Below are positions 1 through 5,710 of a DNA stretch of 5,710 nucleotides, in pieces. Position numbers and translations under genes: made by a program. Source of the stretch: an uncultured Coprococcus sp. (lineage in GTDB: Bacteria; Bacillota; Clostridia; Lachnospirales; Lachnospiraceae); assembly GCA_900548215.1 (NCBI GenBank), contig URJI01000127.1:1-5710 (forward strand), in the 5' to 3' direction. Below the pieces are notes generated by a model. The model saw nothing but the letters and a program-made list of their open reading frames with translations, did no database searches and had not been told where the DNA came from. Each line of letters opens with the position of its first letter. The stretch's first letter is position 1.

Positions 1-189
1 CTGAGATTCCTTGTTGAGTATTTCAACCCTCTGTATGTGTACATCAAGCAGTTCAGATGTATTGCACATCAGGGCGTGCTGCCGGATCTTATGACTGTAG
101 GTCTTGGATTTTTGTATGCTTTCCTGTTCTTCGGCTTGGGAGTGCTGCTGTTCAAGAAGAATCAGGACAAGTTCATTCTGTATATTTAG
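1..189 (+). CDS. ABC-2 type polysaccharide exporter permease, C-terminal part (5' end outside window)
   Basis: Reading frame 1 is open from the first base to a TAG at 187-189 and gives the last 62 residues of a membrane protein. It has a polar stretch (VEYFNPLYVYIKQFR), a loop with GVLPDL, then a hydrophobic membrane helix (roughly residues 33-51 of the fragment, VGLGFLYAFLFFGLGVLLF) and the short basic/aromatic tail FKKNQDKFILYI. A final helix followed by a short 'F-K/R-x-x-Q-D-K-F' tail is typical of Wzm/TagG/RfbA permeases, which form the membrane channel for lipid-linked polysaccharide or teichoic-acid export. The identity is supported by the ATPase of the matching family starting 11 bases downstream, in the usual permease-then-ATPase order. 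The start, the substrate-facing helices and the total length are not visible, so a specific Wzm or TagG assignment is not possible. Confidence 0.85.
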   Translation: MRFLVEYFNPLYVYIKQFRCIAHQGVLPDLMTVGLGFLYAFLFFGLGVLLFKKNQDKFILYI

Positions 190-193
190 GAGG
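188..193 (+). promoter_or_regulatory. Ribosome binding site of the ABC ATPase gene, overlapping the permease stop codon
   Basis: AGGAGG begins on the second base of the permease TAG stop (187-189) and ends 7 bases before the ATG at 201. This perfect site decides the start: the reading frame stays open upstream to an ATG at 57, but that would embed 48 residues of non-family sequence within the permease gene. The overlap suggests translational coupling of permease and ATPase, which form one complex. Confidence 0.85.
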
Positions 194-200
194 TGCTGCA

Positions 201-1064
201 ATGGTTGGCGAAGAGAAAACGAACGAGCTTGAAGAGAAGAAGATATTTACGTCCAATGCACAGCGTACAACTACTGTGGAGAAGGGCGAGACTATAATAG
301 AACTTAATGATGTTACAATAAGATTCAACAAGAACAATCTTAAAGTTGACAATCTCAAGGAGTATTTTGTCAGGTTGGTTACCAGACAGTTGATGTTTCA
401 GGAGTTTATAGCTCTGAAAAACATAAATCTGACAATAAAAAAAGGAGAGGCATGGGGATTTGTTGGAACAAATGGCGCCGGCAAGTCGACTTTGCTTAAG
501 GTTGTCAGCAGAATATTGAAACCGTCAAGCGGAACAGTGAGTGTGTCAGGTACAGTTGCAGCTCTTATAGAGCTGGGAGCTGGAATAGATCCACAGCTCA
601 CTGCCAGGGAGAATATATTCCTGAACGGTACGCTTCTTGGCTATTCCAAGGCGTTTATAGAGTCAAAGTTTGATGAGATTGTAGAGTTCTCGGAACTTCA
701 GGATTTTTTGGATTCGCCGGTTAAGAACTTTTCATCAGGTATGAAGACAAGACTTGCGTTCTCCGTTGCTACGGCGGTTGAGCCGGATATCTTAATCGCA
801 GATGAGATACTTGCGGTTGGAGACATGAGGTTTAAGAAGAAGTGTGCCACAAAGATGTCGGCCATGCTCAAAAATGGAACTACACTTCTGTATGTATCAC
901 ATAACATAGCTTCGGTAAAGAAACAGTGCGACAAGGCTATGTGGCTGGATCACGGCAATATAATCATGGTTGGCGATGCCGCAGAGGTGTGTGATGCATT
1001 TAAGGCAGAGATGGATTCACCTACGCCGATACTGCTTCCTGCGAAGGACAACGAAAAGAAATAA
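201..1064 (+). CDS. ABC transporter ATP-binding protein of polysaccharide/teichoic acid exporter (Wzt/TagH/RfbB family)
   Basis: 287-aa cytoplasmic ATPase that would power export of an undecaprenyl-linked glycan through the permease encoded just upstream. Visible motifs, numbered from the ATG at 201: Walker A GTNGAGKST at 89-97 (Lys95); the family-typical Q-loop region with ELGAG at 124-128 and ENIFLNG at 137-143; an ABC signature in the divergent form NFSSGMK at 176-182; Walker B ILIADE at 197-202 with catalytic Glu202; the D-loop AVGD; and the switch His234 in YVSHN. SSGM in place of LSGGQ and the ELGAG segment are characteristic of Wzt/TagH/KpsT-type exporters. A polar, charged N-terminal segment of about 30 residues precedes the first beta strand (IIELNDVTIRF). 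The protein ends about 50 residues after the H-loop, so it has no C-terminal carbohydrate-binding domain like that of E. coli O9a Wzt. The substrate is inferred from neighbours to be a galactofuranose-containing glycan. Confidence 0.93.
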   Translation: MVGEEKTNELEEKKIFTSNAQRTTTVEKGETIIELNDVTIRFNKNNLKVDNLKEYFVRLVTRQLMFQEFIALKNINLTIKKGEAWGFVGTNGAGKSTLLKVVSRILKPSSGTVSVSGTVAALIELGAGIDPQLTARENIFLNGTLLGYSKAFIESKFDEIVEFSELQDFLDSPVKNFSSGMKTRLAFSVATAVEPDILIADEILAVGDMRFKKKCATKMSAMLKNGTTLLYVSHNIASVKKQCDKAMWLDHGNIIMVGDAAEVCDAFKAEMDSPTPILLPAKDNEKK

Positions 1065-1133
1065 GACCAACATATAAATATACAAATAAAGAAAATGAGT
1101 CAAATTCAATTATAACATAGGAGGATTGAGGTA
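1065..1133 (+). other. Longest intergenic gap (69 bp), AT-rich, no terminator or convincing promoter
   Basis: The gap between the ATPase and the glycosyltransferase is A-rich. It holds no GC-rich stem followed by a T tract. A TATAAC at 1111-1116 resembles a -10 box but has no matching -35 and sits directly against the ribosome binding site. The simplest reading is an untranslated spacer inside one operon transcript. Confidence 0.6.
1119..1124 (+). promoter_or_regulatory. Ribosome binding site of the GlfT2-like gene
   Basis: A perfect AGGAGG lies 9 bases before the ATG at 1134 and fixes this start over the later in-frame methionines (residues 11, 14 and 18), none of which has a comparable site at the right distance. 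Confidence 0.85.
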
Positions 1134-2966
1134 ATGTTACAAAATGTGAAGTTGCAGAATGTTATGCTTCAGATGAATCTGGATATGAATATTGTGGATT
1201 ATCCGGAGTTTAGTGCAATTGGAAAGGATTATAGAACACCATTTATTTATGATTCTGACAAGAAGTGCCACATCATACAGAGACTTAACAAGGTAAACTT
1301 TATGACATATTACAACTGTATACAGGTAAAGCGCTGGACGGAGTATACAGGCGTTAAGAATTTCAAACTTCATCTCAGAATGAAGGGAAAGGCAAACATC
1401 TCTTTGTATGCAATTTATTCTGCATCTGTTGCTGTAACTTATAATCCACTTGCAACCCAGGTGGTTGAGTGTGACGAGGTTTCAGATATAGTTATAAATA
1501 TCCCTGATACAGACAAGGCGTTGGTTGGATTCAGGATGGACGTTCTTGAGGATACAGAGATATACAGCGGATATTATTCAGCAGATATCGAGGAAGACCG
1601 CATAAGAGATATTAAGATTTCACTTGTAACAACCACATTCAAGAAACAGGAATATATCAAGAGAAATATAGGACTTATAAAGGAAAAAGTTCTCTGCGAT
1701 GACAGTGATCTCAAGGGACATTTGTTTGTTCATGTAATTGACAATGACAGGGAGCTTGATCCTTCAGAGTTTGACTGTGAGGATCTCAAGGTGTATATGA
1801 ATAACAACGTTGGCGGTGCCGGCGGATTCACAAGAGGTATGATAGAAGCTCTTGAACTTCCAGAGAAGGCTACTCATGTTCTGCTCATGGATGACGATGT
1901 AATGGTTATGCCGGAGAGTTTGTTCAGATCATATTACCTACTCAGACTTCTCAAGGATGAATATAAGAAGTGCTTCCTCAGCGGTGCAATGTTTGACTAT
2001 GATATAAGAGAGCGTCAGTATGAGGATGTAGGATATGTGCACAAGGGCGATGGCTCATATGGTCCTGTAAAGAAGGCTATGGATATGAGAAACATCACAA
2101 ACCTTGTAAACAATGAGAGCTATAGTTTCGACGTGCCTGATGCTTATGCAGGATGGTGGTACTGCTGTATACCTGTTGAACATATTGAACAGAGAGGACT
2201 TCCGCTTCCTGTATTCGTAAGAGGCGATGATGTGGAGTTCTCACTCAGAAACAAGCCGGGATTTATCGCATTAAACGGTATATGTATATGGCATGTTGGA
2301 TTTGCGGGCAAATTCAATGCAGCAATGGAGCTTTATCAGGTACACAGAAACAGTTTTGTCATACAGGCAGCCAGCGGAATCTGTCAGGATATAGATTTCC
2401 TTGCAAGAATAAAGAGTATGTTCTGGAAGGAGATAACAAGATTTGCATATGGCAATGCAGAGCTCTTAGTTGACTCTATAGAGGATTACCTCAATGGCCC
2501 TGAGTACATCATGAACCTTGACGGTGAGAAGAGCCTCAAGGAGCACAATGCAAAGAATGAGAAACTGGTTCCACTTGCAGATCTTGGATACTCAAATGAT
2601 CTTCCAACAGATCCATATGAGTATGAGAGCCTCAATTTATTCCAGAAGGGCATGTATGTCCTCACGATAAACGGACATCTGCTTCCTAACTTCCTGCTCA
2701 GAAGAACACCTTATATCATCGCGTATGACTGGTTCTTCGTGCCTGGAAAGAACTACAGAAGGAAGACACTTGTGGCTGTAAATAAGAACGGTGGAACAGG
2801 TGCAATCAGAACAATTAACAGAAAGAAATGCTTTGCGCTTATCAAGAGATACAGAAAGGTTGTCAAGAGATACAAGAAGACTCATGTACAGGTTGAGCAG
2901 GCATACAGAAATGCATTTGACGAGATGAGAAGCATAAAGTTCTGGAAGAAGTATTTACACATATAA
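1134..2966 (+). CDS. GlfT2-like galactofuranosyltransferase (GT2 family, GT-A fold)
   Basis: 610-aa enzyme predicted to transfer galactofuranose from UDP-Galf to a growing glycan on the cytoplasmic side of the membrane. Domain order resembles mycobacterial GlfT2 (about 637 aa): an N-terminal beta-rich domain at about 1-155, a GT-A catalytic domain at about 160-400, and a helical C-terminal part with a very basic tail (about 563-582) that could bind membrane or lipid carrier. Motifs: the GT2 start SLVTTTFKK at 163-171; NVGGAGGFTRGM at 225-236; the metal-binding triad DDD at 253-255 in LLMDDDV; tandem Trp341-Trp342; RGDDVEFSLR at 363-372 with the likely catalytic base at Asp366; and WHVGF at 386-390 with a probable metal-binding His387. 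From memory, GlfT2 has the equivalent DDD, WW, DD and His at nearly the same spacing. No signal peptide or membrane helix is seen. The assignment is strengthened by glf two genes downstream. Whether it is a polymerase or a single-linkage transferase cannot be told from the sequence. Confidence 0.87.
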   Translation: MLQNVKLQNVMLQMNLDMNIVDYPEFSAIGKDYRTPFIYDSDKKCHIIQRLNKVNFMTYYNCIQVKRWTEYTGVKNFKLHLRMKGKANISLYAIYSASVAVTYNPLATQVVECDEVSDIVINIPDTDKALVGFRMDVLEDTEIYSGYYSADIEEDRIRDIKISLVTTTFKKQEYIKRNIGLIKEKVLCDDSDLKGHLFVHVIDNDRELDPSEFDCEDLKVYMNNNVGGAGGFTRGMIEALELPEKATHVLLMDDDVMVMPESLFRSYYLLRLLKDEYKKCFLSGAMFDYDIRERQYEDVGYVHKGDGSYGPVKKAMDMRNITNLVNNESYSFDVPDAYAGWWYCCIPVEHIEQRGLPLPVFVRGDDVEFSLRNKPGFIALNGICIWHVGFAGKFNAAMELYQVHRNSFVIQAASGICQDIDFLARIKSMFWKEITRFAYGNAELLVDSIEDYLNGPEYIMNLDGEKSLKEHNAKNEKLVPLADLGYSNDLPTDPYEYESLNLFQKGMYVLTINGHLLPNFLLRRTPYIIAYDWFFVPGKNYRRKTLVAVNKNGGTGAIRTINRKKCFALIKRYRKVVKRYKKTHVQVEQAYRNAFDEMRSIKFWKKYLHI

Positions 2967-2974
2967 AATGATAT

Positions 2975-2989
2975 GGAAGGAGTATCCTT
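2975..2989 (+). promoter_or_regulatory. Ribosome binding site of the fusion gene, within a small possible hairpin
   Basis: GGAAGGAG at 2975-2982 is the ribosome binding site for the ATG at 2995, with a rather long spacer of 12 bases. AAGGA (2977-2981) is perfectly complementary to TCCTT (2985-2989) across a 3-base loop, so the site could pair with its own spacer. The stem is only 5 bp and its stability is marginal. The next in-frame methionines (residues 59 and 80) are far downstream, so 2995 remains the best start. Confidence 0.6.
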
Positions 2990-2994
2990 AGGGT

Positions 2995-5559
2995 ATGGCT
3001 ACTATAAAAGGTATTAAGAATCGTCTGGGTGCAGCTCACAGGGCACTTAACGGAGCCTGTACAACAGGTGATAACAAAAAGGCGCCAGAGCTTGAAAATA
3101 AAGCGAGCAGAAAGACGGCAGCCCGCAGAGCGCTGAACGGTGATTATGCTCTTGTTGATAACAAGCCAATGGTCAGGCTGGAGCCGGTTGAAGTTAAGTC
3201 TGGTACTATATACTTGACAAAGAATGAGGCAATGGAGGCAACTAAAAAAGAAGAATTGAGAGTTGCTGAAGAAAAAAGACTTGCTGAGATAGAGGCCTGG
3301 AACAGATATGTCATCAAGGATGACAGCGATAAAACGGTTGGATGTATAAACAGAGACAGGTGTTGTGGCTGTGGAGCCTGCTTCAGTGTGTGTCCGGTGC
3401 ACGCAATCACTATGGAATACAATGCAGATGGATTCCTCGAGCCAGTGGTAGACTATGACAAATGTACCGGCTGCGGCCTTTGCAGAAAGATTTGTCCTTC
3501 TATCAACACTGAGTATAAGAACTCAAGTGAGCCAGCATGTTATGCAGCATACGCTGCAGAGGATGTGGCTATGAAGAGTTCATCCGGTGGTATATTTACC
3601 ATCATGGCAAACTATGTATTTAATGATGGCGGCGTTGTGTGTGGTGCCGGTTATACAGATGATTTCAAGGTTGAACATTTTGTTATAGAAAAGCCAGAGG
3701 ATCTTGATAAGATAAGAAGATCAAAGTATGTCCAGGCTGATGCGTCAAAGGCATATGCACGTATCAAGGAGGCACTTAAGGCTGGAAGAAGTGCACTGTT
3801 CTGCGGATGTGGATGTCATGTGGCTGGACTTTATGCAACACTTAAGAATGTAGATACATCAAAGCTTTATACCATAGATCTTCTGTGCCACGGCGGTCCG
3901 TCACCTAAGCTTTTCGAGAAGTATCTTAAGGATTACTATGATAAGGATAATCATGAGATAGATGATGTTCTGTTCAGGGACAAGGAGTTCTTTGGCTGGA
4001 TAGCTGGAATGACAGTCAAGTACAAGGATGGTACTGTAAAACATAATTCAAGAGTTACAGATCCATTTTACAAGGGATTCAATAATTTCCTCTCAACCAG
4101 AAAGTTCTGTGGAGCATGCTCATTCTCCAAGCTTCCAAGACAGGGTGATATAACATTGGGAGATTTCTGGGGAGTTGACAGATACAACAGAGAATACAGG
4201 GGCAAGACAGGTACATCCATAGTATCAGTCAACAATGAACAGGGTGCAAAGCTGTGGGATGCAGTAAAGGATCAGCTGGAACTTTATGCGGATGTTCCTT
4301 ATGAGCATATTGTGAAATCTGGGCAGCCTTATGCCAAGTCATTCAAGTGTCATCCGAACAGAGATCTGTATCAGGAGATGATCCGGGACGGTGCGTCCAT
4401 GGACAAGGCTGCTGATTATGCATTGAAGGGCAAATATGATGTTGGAATATATGGTGTATGGTTTGGAACAAACTACGGAAGTGTTGCTACGTATTATGCT
4501 CTTCATCAGATCGTGAGATCTTTTGGACTTTCAGTTTTGATGATAGACAAGCCGGGATCCGGAATCGATGTGGAGACGGCAGATTCACATGCAAGGAGAT
4601 TCTCAAAGGCTCATTATCATATAAGTGACAGATATCCTCTCAGGGATATAAAGAGACTCAACCAGAAAGTTGACACATTTATAATTGGTTCAGATCAGGT
4701 GTGGAACAGGGGAATCAGCAAGAACTTTGGATACTCATTCTATTTTGATTTTGCTGATCCGGATAAGAAGAAGATCGCATTTGCCGCATCATTTGGACAT
4801 GACAGAGATTTTTGTAATGCAAATGACCGTGTGACTATATCAAACTACATGTCGAAATTCGATGGAATCTCACTCAGAGAGACGAGTGGAGTTGAGATAT
4901 GCAGGGATGTATATGGAATAGATTCAGTGAGAGTTCTTGATCCTGTATTTGTGGCAGAGAGAAAAGAGTTCGACGCACTTGCAGACCAGGCAAAGAAGAA
5001 GAGAGATGGAAAGTATATGCTTGCATATATTCTCGATCCTACACCTGAGAAGAGGGAGGCGGTTGTGCATCTCTCAGAGAAGCTTGGACTTGATGTGGTT
5101 GTGCTCCTTGACGGACGTCCAAAGGATCCTAAGAAGAACCGTGAGATCATGGACATGGACGACAAGATTGTGGATGATATCGGTGTTGAGGACTGGCTTG
5201 GATTCTTCAGAAATGCTGAGTTTGTTGTGACAGATTCATGCCATGGAATGAGTTTTGCCATCGTATTTGAGAGAAACTTCATAGGACTTGCAAACAATGC
5301 AAGAGGTAAGACAAGATTCGAGTCACTGGTGGATGTATTCCAGGTTAGAGACCATTATGTTTTAGAGGCTACAGAGATCATCGACAATGATGAGCTGCTT
5401 AAGCCTGTGGATTACGAGAAGGTTAATAGTATCCTTTATTCAGAGAGAGCAAGATCACTGGAATGGCTTAAAGACAAGCTGTTCAGTCCTAAGGTAGTAG
5501 ACGGATACAAGGCGTATCCGATGATAGATAAGAGATTGGCAGATGATAAGGAGGATTAA
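2995..5559 (+). CDS. Fusion protein: 2x[4Fe-4S] ferredoxin + FrhB-like domain + polysaccharide pyruvyl transferase
   Basis: 854-aa cytoplasmic protein with four parts. (a) Residues 1-112: a polar extension without known domain, carrying a duplicated AAxRALNG motif and then a charged, probably helical segment (about 75-105). (b) Residues 115-170: two ferredoxin motifs, Cys123/126/129/133-Pro and Cys157/160/163/167-Pro, each CxxCxxCxxxCP, so two [4Fe-4S] clusters are expected. (c) About 181-440: a coenzyme F420 hydrogenase/dehydrogenase beta-subunit (FrhB) module, shown by SSSGGIFT (195-202), the cysteine-rich FCGCGCHVAGL (269-279), DLLCHGGPSPKLFEKYL (295-311) and CGACSFSKLPRQGDITLGDFWG (372-393). 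(d) About 482-830: a polysaccharide pyruvyl transferase domain, with DVGIYGVWFGTNYGSV (482-497), FIIGSDQVWN (562-571), SLRETSGVEI (626-635), VLDPVF and VVTDSCHGMSFAI (744-756, family-conserved His750). Known members of (d) move pyruvate from phosphoenolpyruvate to a sugar as a ketal. FrhB-like domains bind flavin and iron-sulfur clusters, but their role in glycan loci is not established. Encoded between a galactofuranosyltransferase and glf, it probably modifies the same glycan. Confidence 0.88.
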   Translation: MATIKGIKNRLGAAHRALNGACTTGDNKKAPELENKASRKTAARRALNGDYALVDNKPMVRLEPVEVKSGTIYLTKNEAMEATKKEELRVAEEKRLAEIEAWNRYVIKDDSDKTVGCINRDRCCGCGACFSVCPVHAITMEYNADGFLEPVVDYDKCTGCGLCRKICPSINTEYKNSSEPACYAAYAAEDVAMKSSSGGIFTIMANYVFNDGGVVCGAGYTDDFKVEHFVIEKPEDLDKIRRSKYVQADASKAYARIKEALKAGRSALFCGCGCHVAGLYATLKNVDTSKLYTIDLLCHGGPSPKLFEKYLKDYYDKDNHEIDDVLFRDKEFFGWIAGMTVKYKDGTVKHNSRVTDPFYKGFNNFLSTRKFCGACSFSKLPRQGDITLGDFWGVDRYNREYRGKTGTSIVSVNNEQGAKLWDAVKDQLELYADVPYEHIVKSGQPYAKSFKCHPNRDLYQEMIRDGASMDKAADYALKGKYDVGIYGVWFGTNYGSVATYYALHQIVRSFGLSVLMIDKPGSGIDVETADSHARRFSKAHYHISDRYPLRDIKRLNQKVDTFIIGSDQVWNRGISKNFGYSFYFDFADPDKKKIAFAASFGHDRDFCNANDRVTISNYMSKFDGISLRETSGVEICRDVYGIDSVRVLDPVFVAERKEFDALADQAKKKRDGKYMLAYILDPTPEKREAVVHLSEKLGLDVVVLLDGRPKDPKKNREIMDMDDKIVDDIGVEDWLGFFRNAEFVVTDSCHGMSFAIVFERNFIGLANNARGKTRFESLVDVFQVRDHYVLEATEIIDNDELLKPVDYEKVNSILYSERARSLEWLKDKLFSPKVVDGYKAYPMIDKRLADDKED
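3031..3183 (+). repeat. Diverged tandem repeat, period 87 bp (29 codons), in the N-terminal extension of the fusion gene
   Basis: Residues 13-34 and 42-63 of the fusion protein align without gaps at a period of 29 residues. Both read A-A-x-R-A-L-N-G-x5-D-N-K-x4-L-E, with 12 of 22 positions identical; Arg10/Arg39 also match just upstream. Codons differ at many identical residues (for example GCT/GCC, CTT/CTG, GGA/GGT), so the duplication is old and appears kept at protein level. Its function is unknown; a short binding or docking motif is possible. Confidence 0.75.
5548..5554 (+). promoter_or_regulatory. Ribosome binding site of glf, inside the end of the fusion gene
   Basis: AAGGAGG lies in the last codons of the fusion gene (stop TAA at 5557-5559) and 10 bases before the ATG at 5565. 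Only 5 bases separate the two genes, so glf translation is probably coupled to that of the fusion protein. Confidence 0.85.
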
Positions 5560-5564
5560 GAAAC

Positions 5565-5710
5565 ATGGCAAAGTATGATTATCTCATAGTTGGTGCCGGA
5601 CTTTTCGGTGCGGTATTTGCCTATGAGGCAGAAAAAAGAGGCAAGAGCTGCCTTGTGATCGACAAGCGTCCGCACATTGCAGGCAACATTTACACAGAGC
5701 AGGTTGAGGG
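5565..5710 (+). CDS. glf: UDP-galactopyranose mutase, N-terminal part (3' end outside window)
   Basis: The first 48 codons of a flavoenzyme that interconverts UDP-galactopyranose and UDP-galactofuranose, supplying the donor for galactofuranosyltransferases. The N terminus shows the FAD-binding Rossmann motif: the first strand YDYLIVGAGLFGAVFA with G10-A-G12-L-F-G15, the second strand ending in the acidic Asp33 that binds the FAD ribose (SCLVIDKRPHIAGN, 28-41), then IYTE. This closely matches the family pattern 'YDYIIVGxGLFGA...VEKRxHIGGN.Y.E'; the first Gly of HIGGN is Ala39 here. The usual length is about 370-390 aa, so most of the gene lies beyond the window. Known Glf enzymes work only with reduced FAD. 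Its place in an operon with a GlfT2-like transferase supports a galactofuranose-containing product. Confidence 0.95.
   Translation, partial: MAKYDYLIVGAGLFGAVFAYEAEKRGKSCLVIDKRPHIAGNIYTEQVE

Noticed and set aside
57..200. N-terminal extension of the ABC ATPase frame back to an ATG at 57
   Set aside because: This stretch overlaps the permease coding frame, has no ribosome binding site, and its translation is not family-like. The AGGAGG at 188-193 supports the start at 201.
1111..1116. TATAAC as a -10 promoter element for an internal promoter before the transferase gene
   Set aside because: There is no recognisable -35 about 17 bases upstream, and a transcript from here would start within the AGGAGG, losing the ribosome binding site.
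2863..3402. Antisense reading frame of 179 codons spanning the end of the transferase and the start of the fusion gene
   Set aside because: It lies opposite two well-supported genes, its translation shows no domain, and no ribosome binding site was recognised. It is a shadow frame.
3340..4320. Annotation as a true coenzyme F420 hydrogenase or formate dehydrogenase beta subunit
   Set aside because: No hydrogenase or dehydrogenase catalytic subunit lies nearby, the domain is fused to a pyruvyl transferase, and the setting is a polysaccharide locus. The family name describes homology only.
4845..5297. Antisense serine-rich reading frame of 150 codons within the pyruvyl transferase region
   Set aside because: Its low-complexity Ser/Phe composition is the expected reverse reading of AGA/GAT/GAA-rich coding sequence, and the sense strand carries clear family motifs.
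1..5710. CRISPR array, tRNA/rRNA, insertion sequence, riboswitch or rho-independent terminator
   Set aside because: Coding sequence fills nearly the whole window, the gaps are 11, 69, 28 and 5 bases, and none contains direct-repeat arrays, terminal inverted repeats or a GC-rich stem with a T tract.

Overview
The window is one continuous piece of a surface- or extracellular-polysaccharide biosynthesis and export operon. All genes lie on the + strand and there is no long non-coding gap. The DNA is moderately AT-rich by eye. Arginine is mostly AGA, isoleucine is often ATA, and every gene start is preceded by a strong AGGAGG-type ribosome binding site. Together with the protein families present, this points to a Gram-positive Clostridia-type bacterium, most plausibly Lachnospiraceae (Coprococcus/Roseburia/Butyrivibrio-like). 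The genus cannot be read from this sequence alone.

Layout: (1) positions 1-189 hold the last 62 codons of an ABC-2 type polysaccharide export permease (Wzm/TagG/RfbA-like). (2) 201-1064 encodes its ATPase partner (Wzt/TagH/RfbB-like, 287 aa), whose ribosome binding site overlaps the permease stop codon. (3) 1134-2966 encodes a 610-aa GlfT2-like galactofuranosyltransferase: an N-terminal beta-rich domain, then a GT-A fold with the DDD metal site, WW, DD and WH motifs, then a C-terminal helical region. (4) 2995-5559 encodes an unusual 854-aa multidomain protein: a repeat-bearing N-terminal extension, two [4Fe-4S] ferredoxin motifs, an FrhB-type (coenzyme F420 hydrogenase beta-like) flavin/iron-sulfur module and a C-terminal polysaccharide pyruvyl transferase domain. 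(5) 5565 to the window end is the start of glf, UDP-galactopyranose mutase.

How they fit together (inference): Glf makes UDP-galactofuranose, the GlfT2-like enzyme polymerises or adds Galf residues on a cytoplasmic lipid-linked glycan, the fusion protein may add pyruvate ketals from phosphoenolpyruvate and/or do redox chemistry, and the ABC transporter exports the product. The gene set (Wzm-Wzt-type exporter, GlfT, Glf) resembles the mycobacterial machinery for the galactan of arabinogalactan, but here it appears in what looks like a Firmicute and is combined with a redox/pyruvyltransferase fusion. The most interesting points are that fusion protein, its duplicated N-terminal motif and extra cysteines, and the possibility that its redox domains serve the flavoenzyme Glf encoded next door.
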